Below, one piece after another: positions 1-8,545 of a DNA stretch of 64,000 nt. Where the stretch lies: positions 11,539,665-11,603,664 of the forward strand of contig NC_064048.1 in assembly GCF_932526225.1 (NCBI RefSeq), given 5' to 3'. The notes under the pieces were generated by a model. It made no database searches. It worked only from the letters and a program-made list of their open reading frames with translations, and had not been told where the DNA came from. Every line of letters begins with the position of its first letter. The first letter of the stretch is position 1. A program made the position numbers and the translations under genes. The stretch is from Nematostella vectensis. Taxonomy: Eukaryota; Cnidaria; Anthozoa; Actiniaria; Edwardsiidae.

Positions 1-430
1 TATTTTAACAAAGCATTGACAACTATTAAAGTTCAACTGTGTGTAGACAATTGAAAGCCTACAAGAAACACTGACTCCAGACATGCGCAGTGCCATGACG
101 CTGCACCTTTAATGAGTGGAGAGGGGAGGGATACAAGTTTATTAAAAGTCTATTTGTGAGACCAACAAACTGGTTGAAAGAACAAGCGTGTTAATAGTAA
201 AACAATTATTTGATTACAAAACTACTGTAGATTCCTTTGCACCAAGATAATAACACACATTATTTTGTTTGTTATTTAGGAGGAACGATACGAGCTCTAC
301 GAGACAAATGAGAAGTATTTATTACTCATCTAAATTATACACGTAAATAATAATATTCAAAAGAACTACTGTAACTAAGTAAGTAACACTCACATGTTTT
401 TAAAATTTTAAATAAGTATACAGTTTCATT
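1..430. other. AT-rich segment of the unit, no feature recognised
   Basis: This part of the unit is AT-rich and carries no convincing ORF, RNA or regulatory motif. It includes the A/C marker at 105, the G/A marker at 279 (A in units 12 and 19) and a 10-base match to the U6 snRNA core, GGAACGATAC, at 282-291. The match does not extend into the rest of U6. On the minus strand, 388-393 reads GTGAGT, a splice-donor-like hexamer, but no exon is supported. Confidence 0.6.
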
Positions 431-488
431 CAGATACATCTTGTGGTCACTGTGCCATCTACAGGGCCATACCCAAAGCACCTGTGCA

Positions 489-538
489 CCCCATCCAACT
501 AAGGGCATCGGCTGCACAGATGTTCCTGATAAATGGGG
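489..538. repeat. Short inverted repeat CCCCAT/ATGGGG in every unit
   Basis: CCCCAT at 489-494 is the reverse complement of ATGGGG at 533-538, separated by 38 bases. It lies in the moderately GC-richer stretch at about 430-640. A 6-bp match at this spacing is weak and may be chance. Confidence 0.3.
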
Positions 539-540
539 CA

Positions 541-552
541 GGAAAATTTTCC
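541..552. repeat. 12-bp perfect palindrome GGAAAATTTTCC
   Basis: This self-complementary dodecamer is found in each unit at the same offset. It could be a protein-binding dyad, but no specific binding protein is implied. The neighbouring bases do not extend the symmetry. Confidence 0.6.
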
Positions 553-610
553 GCGACACCGTGCTTTCATGGTCCCCCATGATTCCTTGTTGGGTGAAGC
601 CCCTCTAGAT

Positions 611-624
611 GTTGACATGTCAAC
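611..624. repeat. 14-bp perfect palindrome GTTGACATGTCAAC
   Basis: This is the longest perfect palindrome noticed in the unit. It is present at the same offset in every copy (for example 2328-2341 in unit 2). It resembles a dimeric transcription-factor or satellite-binding site in form only; I do not recognise the motif. Confidence 0.65.
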
Positions 625-670
625 TTCGCAGTCACATGAAAGAAATGTCTAATAGTGTTTTGCAGTCAAG

Positions 671-710
671 TTGGTTTACGATAATTGGTTACAATAGTTG
701 GTTACAATAA
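671..710. repeat. Three-copy 13-14 bp minisatellite inside the unit
   Basis: Three consecutive related segments are seen: TTGGTTTACGATAA (671-684), TTGGTTACAATAG (685-697) and TTGGTTACAATAA (698-710). Copies two and three differ by one base. The copy number appears fixed at three in all units, so this duplication predates expansion of the array. Confidence 0.8.
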
Positions 711-760
711 TTTTGAAAAATTGTTATCATAGCTATGGTCAAATACTGTACATAGAACTG

Positions 761-824
761 CAAATAAAAAGACTAAAAAAAATAATAATAAAAATAAAGC
801 AAAACTAAAAGTAAAGCAAAAAAC
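761..824. repeat. A-rich tract
   Basis: This is a low-complexity A-rich stretch made of AATAAAA, AATAATAATAAAAATAAA and AAAGTAAAGCAAAAAA-like words. It lies just upstream of the GC-rich island. Units 8 and 14 share a G-to-A change here (12750 and 23017). Such tracts are often curved or nucleosome-poor; that is an inference. Confidence 0.75.
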
Positions 825-944
825 GACAGAGACATTCTGTACACAATAAAAGACAATGCGCCCGCGTGCGTTACGATGCCACGCCGACATAGCGAGCCCC
901 CAAGGGACCCAAAACGCCCACATAGACCTGTATTTTTTTTCATC

Positions 945-950
945 CTATAT
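945..950 (+). promoter_or_regulatory. Possible TATA-like element upstream of the RNA-like block
   Basis: CTATAT at 945-950 lies about 35-40 bases before the 5' arm of the closing stem at 985. That is close to the spacing of a TATA element in snRNA-type promoters. The match is short and no proximal sequence element was recognised, so this is weak support. Confidence 0.2.
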
Positions 951-1082
951 CTCAGCGAGCTGTGCGTGGCGTAACCGTATTACAGGCCTGGGATCCTGGT
1001 TATTGTCCTCCCCATTAATGCGCGGGTTGGAATACCTTGCAAGAGTGTTGTACAGCATATTCGCCGGAAATATCGGTGCTTG

Positions 1083-1096
1083 GGGCCTTCGGGTTC
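1083..1096 (+). other. UUCG-tetraloop hairpin within the RNA candidate
   Basis: GGGCC (1083-1087) pairs with GGTTC (1092-1096) through three Watson-Crick and two G-U pairs, around the loop TTCG (1088-1091) closed by C-G. C(UUCG)G is a known, very stable RNA tetraloop. The G-U pairs make sense only for RNA from the plus strand. The minus-strand transcript would instead have A-C mismatches there. Confidence 0.4.
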
Positions 1097-1126
1097 TTTA
1101 CAGCCTTCCGTAAAAGCCTTGTGCTG

Positions 1127-1156
1127 CCATACCGATTGGGTAATCCGTATGTATGG
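1127..1156 (+). other. Two-part stem-loop within the RNA candidate
   Basis: CCATAC (1127-1132) pairs with GTATGG (1151-1156). Inside it, CGATT (1133-1137) pairs with AATC-C-G (1142-1147) with one bulged C, around the loop GGGT (1138-1141). Bases TAT at 1148-1150 form a one-sided bulge. The GATTGGGTAA portion also loosely resembles a tRNA D-arm/A box located about 45 bases before the B-box-like motif. Confidence 0.4.
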
Positions 1157-1179
1157 TTTCCGTTTTGTTCTTTAGGCCG

Positions 1180-1190
1180 GGTTCGATCCC
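1180..1190 (+). promoter_or_regulatory. B-box-like internal Pol III promoter motif
   Basis: GGTTCGATCCC matches the T-arm/B-box sequence of tRNA genes (consensus GGTTCGANTCC) at all but one position. It sits within GGCC-GGG-TTCGAT-CCC-A-GGCC, which can also fold as a local hairpin. Units 8 and 14 carry GGTTCGATACC. No intact tRNA cloverleaf could be built around it, so it is either a decayed tRNA-derived element or the promoter of an unrecognised RNA. Confidence 0.4.
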
Positions 1191-1202
1191 AGGCCAATGG
1201 CC

Positions 1203-1211
1203 TTTTTTTTT
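1203..1211 (+). terminator. T9 run, likely Pol III terminator
   Basis: Nine T residues follow the closing stem of the RNA candidate by seven bases and precede CTCTATG. Runs of four or more T on the non-template strand terminate RNA polymerase III. The run seems constant in all units, unlike the downstream poly(T) tract. Units 10 and 17 have a C-to-A change at the base just before it (16595 and 28582). Confidence 0.45.
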
Positions 1212-1217
1212 CTCTAT

Positions 1218-1218
<1 letters not shown>

Positions 1219-1257
<39 letters not shown>
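1219..1257. repeat. Hypervariable poly(T) tract
   Basis: A long pure T run (T39 here) begins right after CTCTATG. Its length ranges from 19 (unit 20) to 44 (units 6 and 22) among uninterrupted copies and explains nearly all unit-length variation. Copies fall into two classes: CTCTATG+T(n) and CTCTATGG+T(n). On the minus strand it reads as poly(A), but no polyadenylation signal, target-site duplication or retroelement body was recognised next to it. Confidence 0.95.
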
Positions 1258-1262
<5 letters not shown>

Positions 1263-1379
1263 GTTCAAGATAACGTTTTTTAGTATTTTTTTATAATACT
1301 CATCAAAAAAGTGGTGTGACATAGGTTCGTCTACCTGATCCAGGATACTAAAGATACAGGCTTGATATGCATTATATAC

Positions 1380-1404
1380 AGCTAGCAAAATGAGCTTGCT
1401 AGCT
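1380..1404. repeat. Hairpin: 9-bp perfect stem, 7-base loop
   Basis: AGCTAGCAA (1380-1388) is the exact reverse complement of TTGCTAGCT (1396-1404), around the loop AATGAGC. It is present in each complete unit. No T run follows closely, so it does not look like a terminator. Confidence 0.65.
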
Positions 1405-1568
1405 TTACTGATTATTTGTATTCGATATTTTCCTAGTAAGAGAACAAAAATAAAAAGCAAAGAGTCGAGGAAGTAAACAAGTTATGTGATCTTTAATGTT
1501 TTATTAGGAGGGGTACATTTTGTACAAAGAAGCATACATAGAATATGCTTAAAAGTGCAGTGTGATGA

Positions 1569-1587
1569 AGAGCTTTGCAATAGCTCT
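1569..1587. repeat. Hairpin: 6-bp stem, 7-base loop
   Basis: AGAGCT (1569-1574) pairs with AGCTCT (1582-1587) around TTGCAAT. The marker substitution shared by units 25, 29 and 33 lies just to its right, at the position corresponding to 1584 bases after the unit start in T25-class copies. Confidence 0.45.
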
Positions 1588-1717
1588 CCGGCCAGGACAC
1601 AATGAATTTCAGTCAAATTCTAATGTTGACCTAAGAGCCTTTGGTCCATGTGGAAGACTTAAATTCAAAGGAAATGCCCACAAACTGTCAATAAACATTC
1701 AGTAAAATATCGAATAT

Positions 1718-2934
1718 TATTTTAACAAAGCATTGACAACTATTAAAGTTCAACTGTGTGTAGACAATTGAAAGCCTACAAGAAACACTGACTCCAGACA
1801 TGCGCAGTGCCATGACGCTGCACCTTTAATGAGTGGAGAGGGGAGGGATACAAGTTTATTAAAAGTCTATTTGTGAGACCAACAAACTGGTTGAAAGAAC
1901 AAGCGTGTTAATAGTAAAACAATTATTTGATTACAAAACTACTGTAGATTCCTTTGCACCAAGATAATAACACACATTATTTTGTTTGTTATTTAGGAGG
2001 AACGATACGAGCTCTACGAGACAAATGAGAAGTATTTATTACTCATCTAAATTATACACGTAAATAATAATATTCAAAAGAACTACTGTAACTAAGTAAG
2101 TAACACTCACATGTTTTTAAAATTTTAAATAAGTATACAGTTTCATTCAGATACATCTTGTGGTCACTGTGCCATCTACAGGGCCATACCCAAAGCACCT
2201 GTGCACCCCATCCAACTAAGGGCATCGGCTGCACAGATGTTCCTGATAAATGGGGCAGGAAAATTTTCCGCGACACCGTGCTTTCATGGTCCCCCATGAT
2301 TCCTTGTTGGGTGAAGCCCCTCTAGATGTTGACATGTCAACTTCGCAGTCACATGAAAGAAATGTCTAATAGTGTTTTGCAGTCAAGTTGGTTTACGATA
2401 ATTGGTTACAATAGTTGGTTACAATAATTTTGAAAAATTGTTATCATAGCTATGGTCAAATACTGTACATAGAACTGCAAATAAAAAGACTAAAAAAAAT
2501 AATAATAAAAATAAAGCAAAACTAAAAGTAAAGCAAAAAACGACAGAGACATTCTGTACACAATAAAAGACAATGCGCCCGCGTGCGTTACGATGCCACG
2601 CCGACATAGCGAGCCCCCAAGGGACCCAAAACGCCCACATAGACCTGTATTTTTTTTCATCCTATATCTCAGCGAGCTGTGCGTGGCGTAACCGTATTAC
2701 AGGCCTGGGATCCTGGTTATTGTCCTCCCCATTAATGCGCGGGTTGGAATACCTTGCAAGAGTGTTGTACAGCATATTCGCCGGAAATATCGGTGCTTGG
2801 GGCCTTCGGGTTCTTTACAGCCTTCCGTAAAAGCCTTGTGCTGCCATACCGATTGGGTAATCCGTATGTATGGTTTCCGTTTTGTTCTTTAGGCCGGGTT
2901 CGATCCCAGGCCAATGGCCTTTTTTTTTCTCTAT

Positions 2935-2979
<45 letters not shown>

Positions 2980-3434
2980 GTTCAAGATAACGTTTTTTAG
3001 TATTTTTTTATAATACTCATCAAAAAAGTGGTGTGACATAGGTTCGTCTACCTGATCCAGGATACTAAAGATACAGGCTTGATATGCATTATATACAGCT
3101 AGCAAAATGAGCTTGCTAGCTTTACTGATTATTTGTATTCGATATTTTCCTAGTAAGAGAACAAAAATAAAAAGCAAAGAGTCGAGGAAGTAAACAAGTT
3201 ATGTGATCTTTAATGTTTTATTAGGAGGGGTACATTTTGTACAAAGAAGCATACATAGAATATGCTTAAAAGTGCAGTGTGATGAAGAGCTTTGCAATAG
3301 CTCTCCGGCCAGGACACAATGAATTTCAGTCAAATTCTAATGTTGACCTAAGAGCCTTTGGTCCATGTGGAAGACTTAAATTCAAAGGAAATGCCCACAA
3401 ACTGTCAATAAACATTCAGTAAAATATCGAATAT
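1718..3434. repeat. Repeat unit 2 (1717 bp)
   Basis: The poly(T) tract is T39 at 2936-2974, single-G class, the same as unit 1. The RNA-like block is at 2702-2928. The A at the position-105 marker is shared with units 1 and 3. Confidence 0.97.
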
Positions 3435-5138
3435 TATTTTAACAAAGCATTGACAACTATTAAAGTTCAACTGTGTGTAGACAATTGAAAGCCTACAAGA
3501 AACACTGACTCCAGACATGCGCAGTGCCATGACGCTGCACCTTTAATGAGTGGAGAGGGGAGGGATACAAGTTTATTAAAAGTCTATTTGTGAGACCAAC
3601 AAACTGGTTGAAAGAACAAGCGTGTTAATAGTAAAACAATTATTTGATTACAAAACTACTGTAGATTCCTTTGCACCAAGATAATAACACACATTATTTT
3701 GTTTGTTATTTAGGAGGAACGATACGAGCTCTACGAGACAAATGAGAAGTATTTATTACTCATCTAAATTATACACGTAAATAATAATATTCAAAAGAAC
3801 TACTGTAACTAAGTAAGTAACACTCACATGTTTTTAAAATTTTAAATAAGTATACAGTTTCATTCAGATACATCTTGTGGTCACTGTGCCATCTACAGGG
3901 CCATACCCAAAGCACCTGTGCACCCCATCCAACTAAGGGCATCGGCTGCACAGATGTTCCTGATAAATGGGGCAGGAAAATTTTCCGCGACACCGTGCTT
4001 TCATGGTCCCCCATGATTCCTTGTTGGGTGAAGCCCCTCTAGATGTTGACATGTCAACTTCGCAGTCACATGAAAGAAATGTCTAATAGTGTTTTGCAGT
4101 CAAGTTGGTTTACGATAATTGGTTACAATAGTTGGTTACAATAATTTTGAAAAATTGTTATCATAGCTATGGTCAAATACTGTACATAGAACTGCAAATA
4201 AAAAGACTAAAAAAAATAATAATAAAAATAAAGCAAAACTAAAAGTAAAGCAAAAAACGACAGAGACATTCTGTACACAATAAAAGACAATGCGCCCGCG
4301 TGCGTTACGATGCCACGCCGACATAGCGAGCCCCCAAGGGACCCAAAACGCCCACATAGACCTGTATTTTTTTTCATCCTATATCTCAGCGAGCTGTGCG
4401 TGGCGTAACCGTATTACAGGCCTGGGATCCTGGTTATTGTCCTCCCCATTAATGCGCGGGTTGGAATACCTTGCAAGAGTGTTGTACAGCATATTCGCCG
4501 GAAATATCGGTGCTTGGGGCCTTCGGGTTCTTTACAGCCTTCCGTAAAAGCCTTGTGCTGCCATACCGATTGGGTAATCCGTATGTATGGTTTCCGTTTT
4601 GTTCTTTAGGCCGGGTTCGATCCCAGGCCAATGGCCTTTTTTTTTCTCTATGGTTTTTTTTTTTTTTTTTTTTTTTTTACACAGTTCAAGATAACGTTTT
4701 TTAGTATTTTTTTATAATACTCATCAAAAAAGTGGTGTGACATAGGTTCGTCTACCTGATCCAGGATACTAAAGATACAGGCTTGATATGCATTATATAC
4801 AGCTAGCAAAATGAGCTTGCTAGCTTTACTGATTATTTGTATTCGATATTTTCCTAGTAAGAGAACAAAAATAAAAAGCAAAGAGTCGAGGAAGTAAACA
4901 AGTTATGTGATCTTTAATGTTTTATTAGGAGGGGTACATTTTGTACAAAGAAGCATACATAGAATATGCTTAAAAGTGCAGTGTGATGAAGAGCTTTGCA
5001 ATAGCTCTCCGGCCAGGACACAATGAATTTCAGTCAAATTCTAATGTTGACCTAAGAGCCTTTGGTCCATGTGGAAGACTTAAATTCAAAGGAAATGCCC
5101 ACAAACTGTCAATAAACATTCAGTAAAATATCGAATAT
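3435..5138. repeat. Repeat unit 3 (1704 bp)
   Basis: The poly(T) tract is T25 at 4654-4678, double-G class. The RNA-like block is at 4419-4645. This is the last copy with A at the position-105 marker. Confidence 0.97.
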
Positions 5139-6841
5139 TATTTTAACAAAGCATTGACAACTATTAAAGTTCAACTGTGTGTAGACAATTGAAAGCCTAC
5201 AAGAAACACTGACTCCAGACATGCGCAGTGCCATGACGCTGCCCCTTTAATGAGTGGAGAGGGGAGGGATACAAGTTTATTAAAAGTCTATTTGTGAGAC
5301 CAACAAACTGGTTGAAAGAACAAGCGTGTTAATAGTAAAACAATTATTTGATTACAAAACTACTGTAGATTCCTTTGCACCAAGATAATAACACACATTA
5401 TTTTGTTTGTTATTTAGGAGGAACGATACGAGCTCTACGAGACAAATGAGAAGTATTTATTACTCATCTAAATTATACACGTAAATAATAATATTCAAAA
5501 GAACTACTGTAACTAAGTAAGTAACACTCACATGTTTTTAAAATTTTAAATAAGTATACAGTTTCATTCAGATACATCTTGTGGTCACTGTGCCATCTAC
5601 AGGGCCATACCCAAAGCACCTGTGCACCCCATCCAACTAAGGGCATCGGCTGCACAGATGTTCCTGATAAATGGGGCAGGAAAATTTTCCGCGACACCGT
5701 GCTTTCATGGTCCCCCATGATTCCTTGTTGGGTGAAGCCCCTCTAGATGTTGACATGTCAACTTCGCAGTCACATGAAAGAAATGTCTAATAGTGTTTTG
5801 CAGTCAAGTTGGTTTACGATAATTGGTTACAATAGTTGGTTACAATAATTTTGAAAAATTGTTATCATAGCTATGGTCAAATACTGTACATAGAACTGCA
5901 AATAAAAAGACTAAAAAAAATAATAATAAAAATAAAGCAAAACTAAAAGTAAAGCAAAAAACGACAGAGACATTCTGTACACAATAAAAGACAATGCGCC
6001 CGCGTGCGTTACGATGCCACGCCGACATAGCGAGCCCCCAAGGGACCCAAAACGCCCACATAGACCTGTATTTTTTTTCATCCTATATCTCAGCGAGCTG
6101 TGCGTGGCGTAACCGTATTACAGGCCTGGGATCCTGGTTATTGTCCTCCCCATTAATGCGCGGGTTGGAATACCTTGCAAGAGTGTTGTACAGCATATTC
6201 GCCGGAAATATCGGTGCTTGGGGCCTTCGGGTTCTTTACAGCCTTCCGTAAAAGCCTTGTGCTGCCATACCGATTGGGTAATCCGTATGTATGGTTTCCG
6301 TTTTGTTCTTTAGGCCGGGTTCGATCCCAGGCCAATGGCCTTTTTTTTTCTCTATGGTTTTTTTTTTTTTTTTTTTTTTTTACACAGTTCAAGATAACGT
6401 TTTTTAGTATTTTTTTATAATACTCATCAAAAAAGTGGTGTGACATAGGTTCGTCTACCTGATCCAGGATACTAAAGATACAGGCTTGATATGCATTATA
6501 TACAGCTAGCAAAATGAGCTTGCTAGCTTTACTGATTATTTGTATTCGATATTTTCCTAGTAAGAGAACAAAAATAAAAAGCAAAGAGTCGAGGAAGTAA
6601 ACAAGTTATGTGATCTTTAATGTTTTATTAGGAGGGGTACATTTTGTACAAAGAAGCATACATAGAATATGCTTAAAAGTGCAGTGTGATGAAGAGCTTT
6701 GCAATAGCTCTCCGGCCAGGACACAATGAATTTCAGTCAAATTCTAATGTTGACCTAAGAGCCTTTGGTCCATGTGGAAGACTTAAATTCAAAGGAAATG
6801 CCCACAAACTGTCAATAAACATTCAGTAAAATATCGAATAT
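5139..6841. repeat. Repeat unit 4 (1703 bp)
   Basis: The poly(T) tract is T24 at 6358-6381, double-G class. The RNA-like block is at 6123-6349. This is the first copy with C at the position-105 marker. Confidence 0.97.
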
Positions 6842-8545
6842 TATTTTAACAAAGCATTGACAACTATTAAAGTTCAACTGTGTGTAGACAATTGAAAGCC
6901 TACAAGAAACACTGACTCCAGACATGCGCAGTGCCATGACGCTGCCCCTTTAATGAGTGGAGAGGGGAGGGATACAAGTTTATTAAAAGTCTATTTGTGA
7001 GACCAACAAACTGGTTGAAAGAACAAGCGTGTTAATAGTAAAACAATTATTTGATTACAAAACTACTGTAGATTCCTTTGCACCAAGATAATAACACACA
7101 TTATTTTGTTTGTTATTTAGGAGGAACGATACGAGCTCTACGAGACAAATGAGAAGTATTTATTACTCATCTAAATTATACACGTAAATAATAATATTCA
7201 AAAGAACTACTGTAACTAAGTAAGTAACACTCACATGTTTTTAAAATTTTAAATAAGTATACAGTTTCATTCAGATACATCTTGTGGTCACTGTGCCATC
7301 TACAGGGCCATACCCAAAGCACCTGTGCACCCCATCCAACTAAGGGCATCGGCTGCACAGATGTTCCTGATAAATGGGGCAGGAAAATTTTCCGCGACAC
7401 CGTGCTTTCATGGTCCCCCATGATTCCTTGTTGGGTGAAGCCCCTCTAGATGTTGACATGTCAACTTCGCAGTCACATGAAAGAAATGTCTAATAGTGTT
7501 TTGCAGTCAAGTTGGTTTACGATAATTGGTTACAATAGTTGGTTACAATAATTTTGAAAAATTGTTATCATAGCTATGGTCAAATACTGTACATAGAACT
7601 GCAAATAAAAAGACTAAAAAAAATAATAATAAAAATAAAGCAAAACTAAAAGTAAAGCAAAAAACGACAGAGACATTCTGTACACAATAAAAGACAATGC
7701 GCCCGCGTGCGTTACGATGCCACGCCGACATAGCGAGCCCCCAAGGGACCCAAAACGCCCACATAGACCTGTATTTTTTTTCATCCTATATCTCAGCGAG
7801 CTGTGCGTGGCGTAACCGTATTACAGGCCTGGGATCCTGGTTATTGTCCTCCCCATTAATGCGCGGGTTGGAATACCTTGCAAGAGTGTTGTACAGCATA
7901 TTCGCCGGAAATATCGGTGCTTGGGGCCTTCGGGTTCTTTACAGCCTTCCGTAAAAGCCTTGTGCTGCCATACCGATTGGGTAATCCGTATGTATGGTTT
8001 CCGTTTTGTTCTTTAGGCCGGGTTCGATCCCAGGCCAATGGCCTTTTTTTTTCTCTATGGTTTTTTTTTTTTTTTTTTTTTTTTTACACAGTTCAAGATA
8101 ACGTTTTTTAGTATTTTTTTATAATACTCATCAAAAAAGTGGTGTGACATAGGTTCGTCTACCTGATCCAGGATACTAAAGATACAGGCTTGATATGCAT
8201 TATATACAGCTAGCAAAATGAGCTTGCTAGCTTTACTGATTATTTGTATTCGATATTTTCCTAGTAAGAGAACAAAAATAAAAAGCAAAGAGTCGAGGAA
8301 GTAAACAAGTTATGTGATCTTTAATGTTTTATTAGGAGGGGTACATTTTGTACAAAGAAGCATACATAGAATATGCTTAAAAGTGCAGTGTGATGAAGAG
8401 CTTTGCAATAGCTCTCCGGCCAGGACACAAGGAATTTCAGTCAAATTCTAATGTTGACCTAAGAGCCTTTGGTCCATGTGGAAGACTTAAATTCAAAGGA
8501 AATGCCCACAAACTGTCAATAAACATTCAGTAAAATATCGAATAT
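6842..8545. repeat. Repeat unit 5 (1704 bp)
   Basis: The poly(T) tract is T25 at 8061-8085, double-G class. The RNA-like block is at 7826-8052. A private T-to-G change lies at 8431. Confidence 0.97.

Larger units (their letters stand above)
985..1211 (+). ncRNA. Candidate structured Pol III-type RNA, ~220 nt, one per unit
   Basis: GGCCTGGGATC at 985-995 is perfectly reverse-complementary to GATCCCAGGCC at 1185-1195, so an RNA from this strand would be closed by an 11-bp stem. Inside it are a 5-bp hairpin with a C(UUCG)G loop (1083-1096), a stem CGCCG/CGGTG around positions 1066-1082, and a two-part stem-loop (1127-1156). A B-box-like motif sits at 1180-1190 and a T9 run at 1203-1211 fits a Pol III terminator. 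The block is clearly GC-richer than its surroundings. I compared it by eye with 5S, U1-U6, U3, SRP, 7SK, RNase P/MRP, Y and vault RNAs and found no full match. Against a function, units 8, 14 and 32 carry substitutions that break one closing pair each without compensation. It could also be a decayed SINE-like insert. The same block recurs in every complete unit at unit start +984 to +1210. Confidence 0.4.
1..1717. repeat. Repeat unit 1 (reference copy, 1717 bp)
   Basis: This copy is used as the reference for sub-features. Its poly(T) tract is T39 at 1219-1257, preceded directly by CTCTATG ('single-G' class). The structured RNA-like block is at 985-1211. Position 105 is A, a state shared only with units 2 and 3; later copies have C. 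Confidence 0.97.
1258..1717. other. AT-rich 3' part of the unit with two hairpins, no gene recognised
   Basis: This segment from the poly(T) tract to the unit end is AT-rich. It holds the hairpins at 1380-1404 and 1569-1587 and a smaller dyad GTACA-TTT-TGTAC near 1517-1529. Minus-strand open frames run through the adjacent poly(A), giving lysine runs, and change frame with tract length; this argues against coding. Confidence 0.6.

Noticed and set aside
282-291. U6 snRNA gene (GGAACGATAC core match)
   Set aside because: Only ten bases match. The ACAGAGA box, the AGC catalytic triad region and the 3' part of U6 are absent.
1122-1195. Intact tRNA gene around GATTGGGTAA and GGTTCGATCCC
   Set aside because: A-box-like and B-box-like motifs have plausible spacing, but no 7-bp acceptor stem, proper D-stem or anticodon stem could be built. 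At best it is a decayed tRNA-derived sequence.
1015-1197. Minus-strand 60-codon frame, and plus-strand frames of 78-85 codons, across the GC-rich island
   Set aside because: They overlap each other on both strands and run into the B-box and poly(T) region. Their ends change with tract length and they show no domain. One plus-strand frame loses its start codon in unit 12 (19668). These are by-products of a GC-rich, stop-poor non-coding block.
1321-1360. 18S rRNA 5' end resemblance (CTACCTGATCCAGG)
   Set aside because: The similarity to the 18S start (TACCTGGTTGATCCTGCCAG) needs a gap and does not continue downstream.
1098-1460. Minus-strand frames of 77-149 codons containing a poly-lysine run
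   Set aside because: The lysine run is the poly(T) tract read in reverse. Frame and length switch between copies as the tract length changes, and in unit 31 a base change ends the frame early. No selection for coding is visible.
1258-1717. Retroelement 3' end with poly(A) tail on the minus strand
   Set aside because: No polyadenylation signal close to the tract, no target-site duplications, no reverse-transcriptase or LINE/SINE body, and the tract lies at the same offset in every copy.
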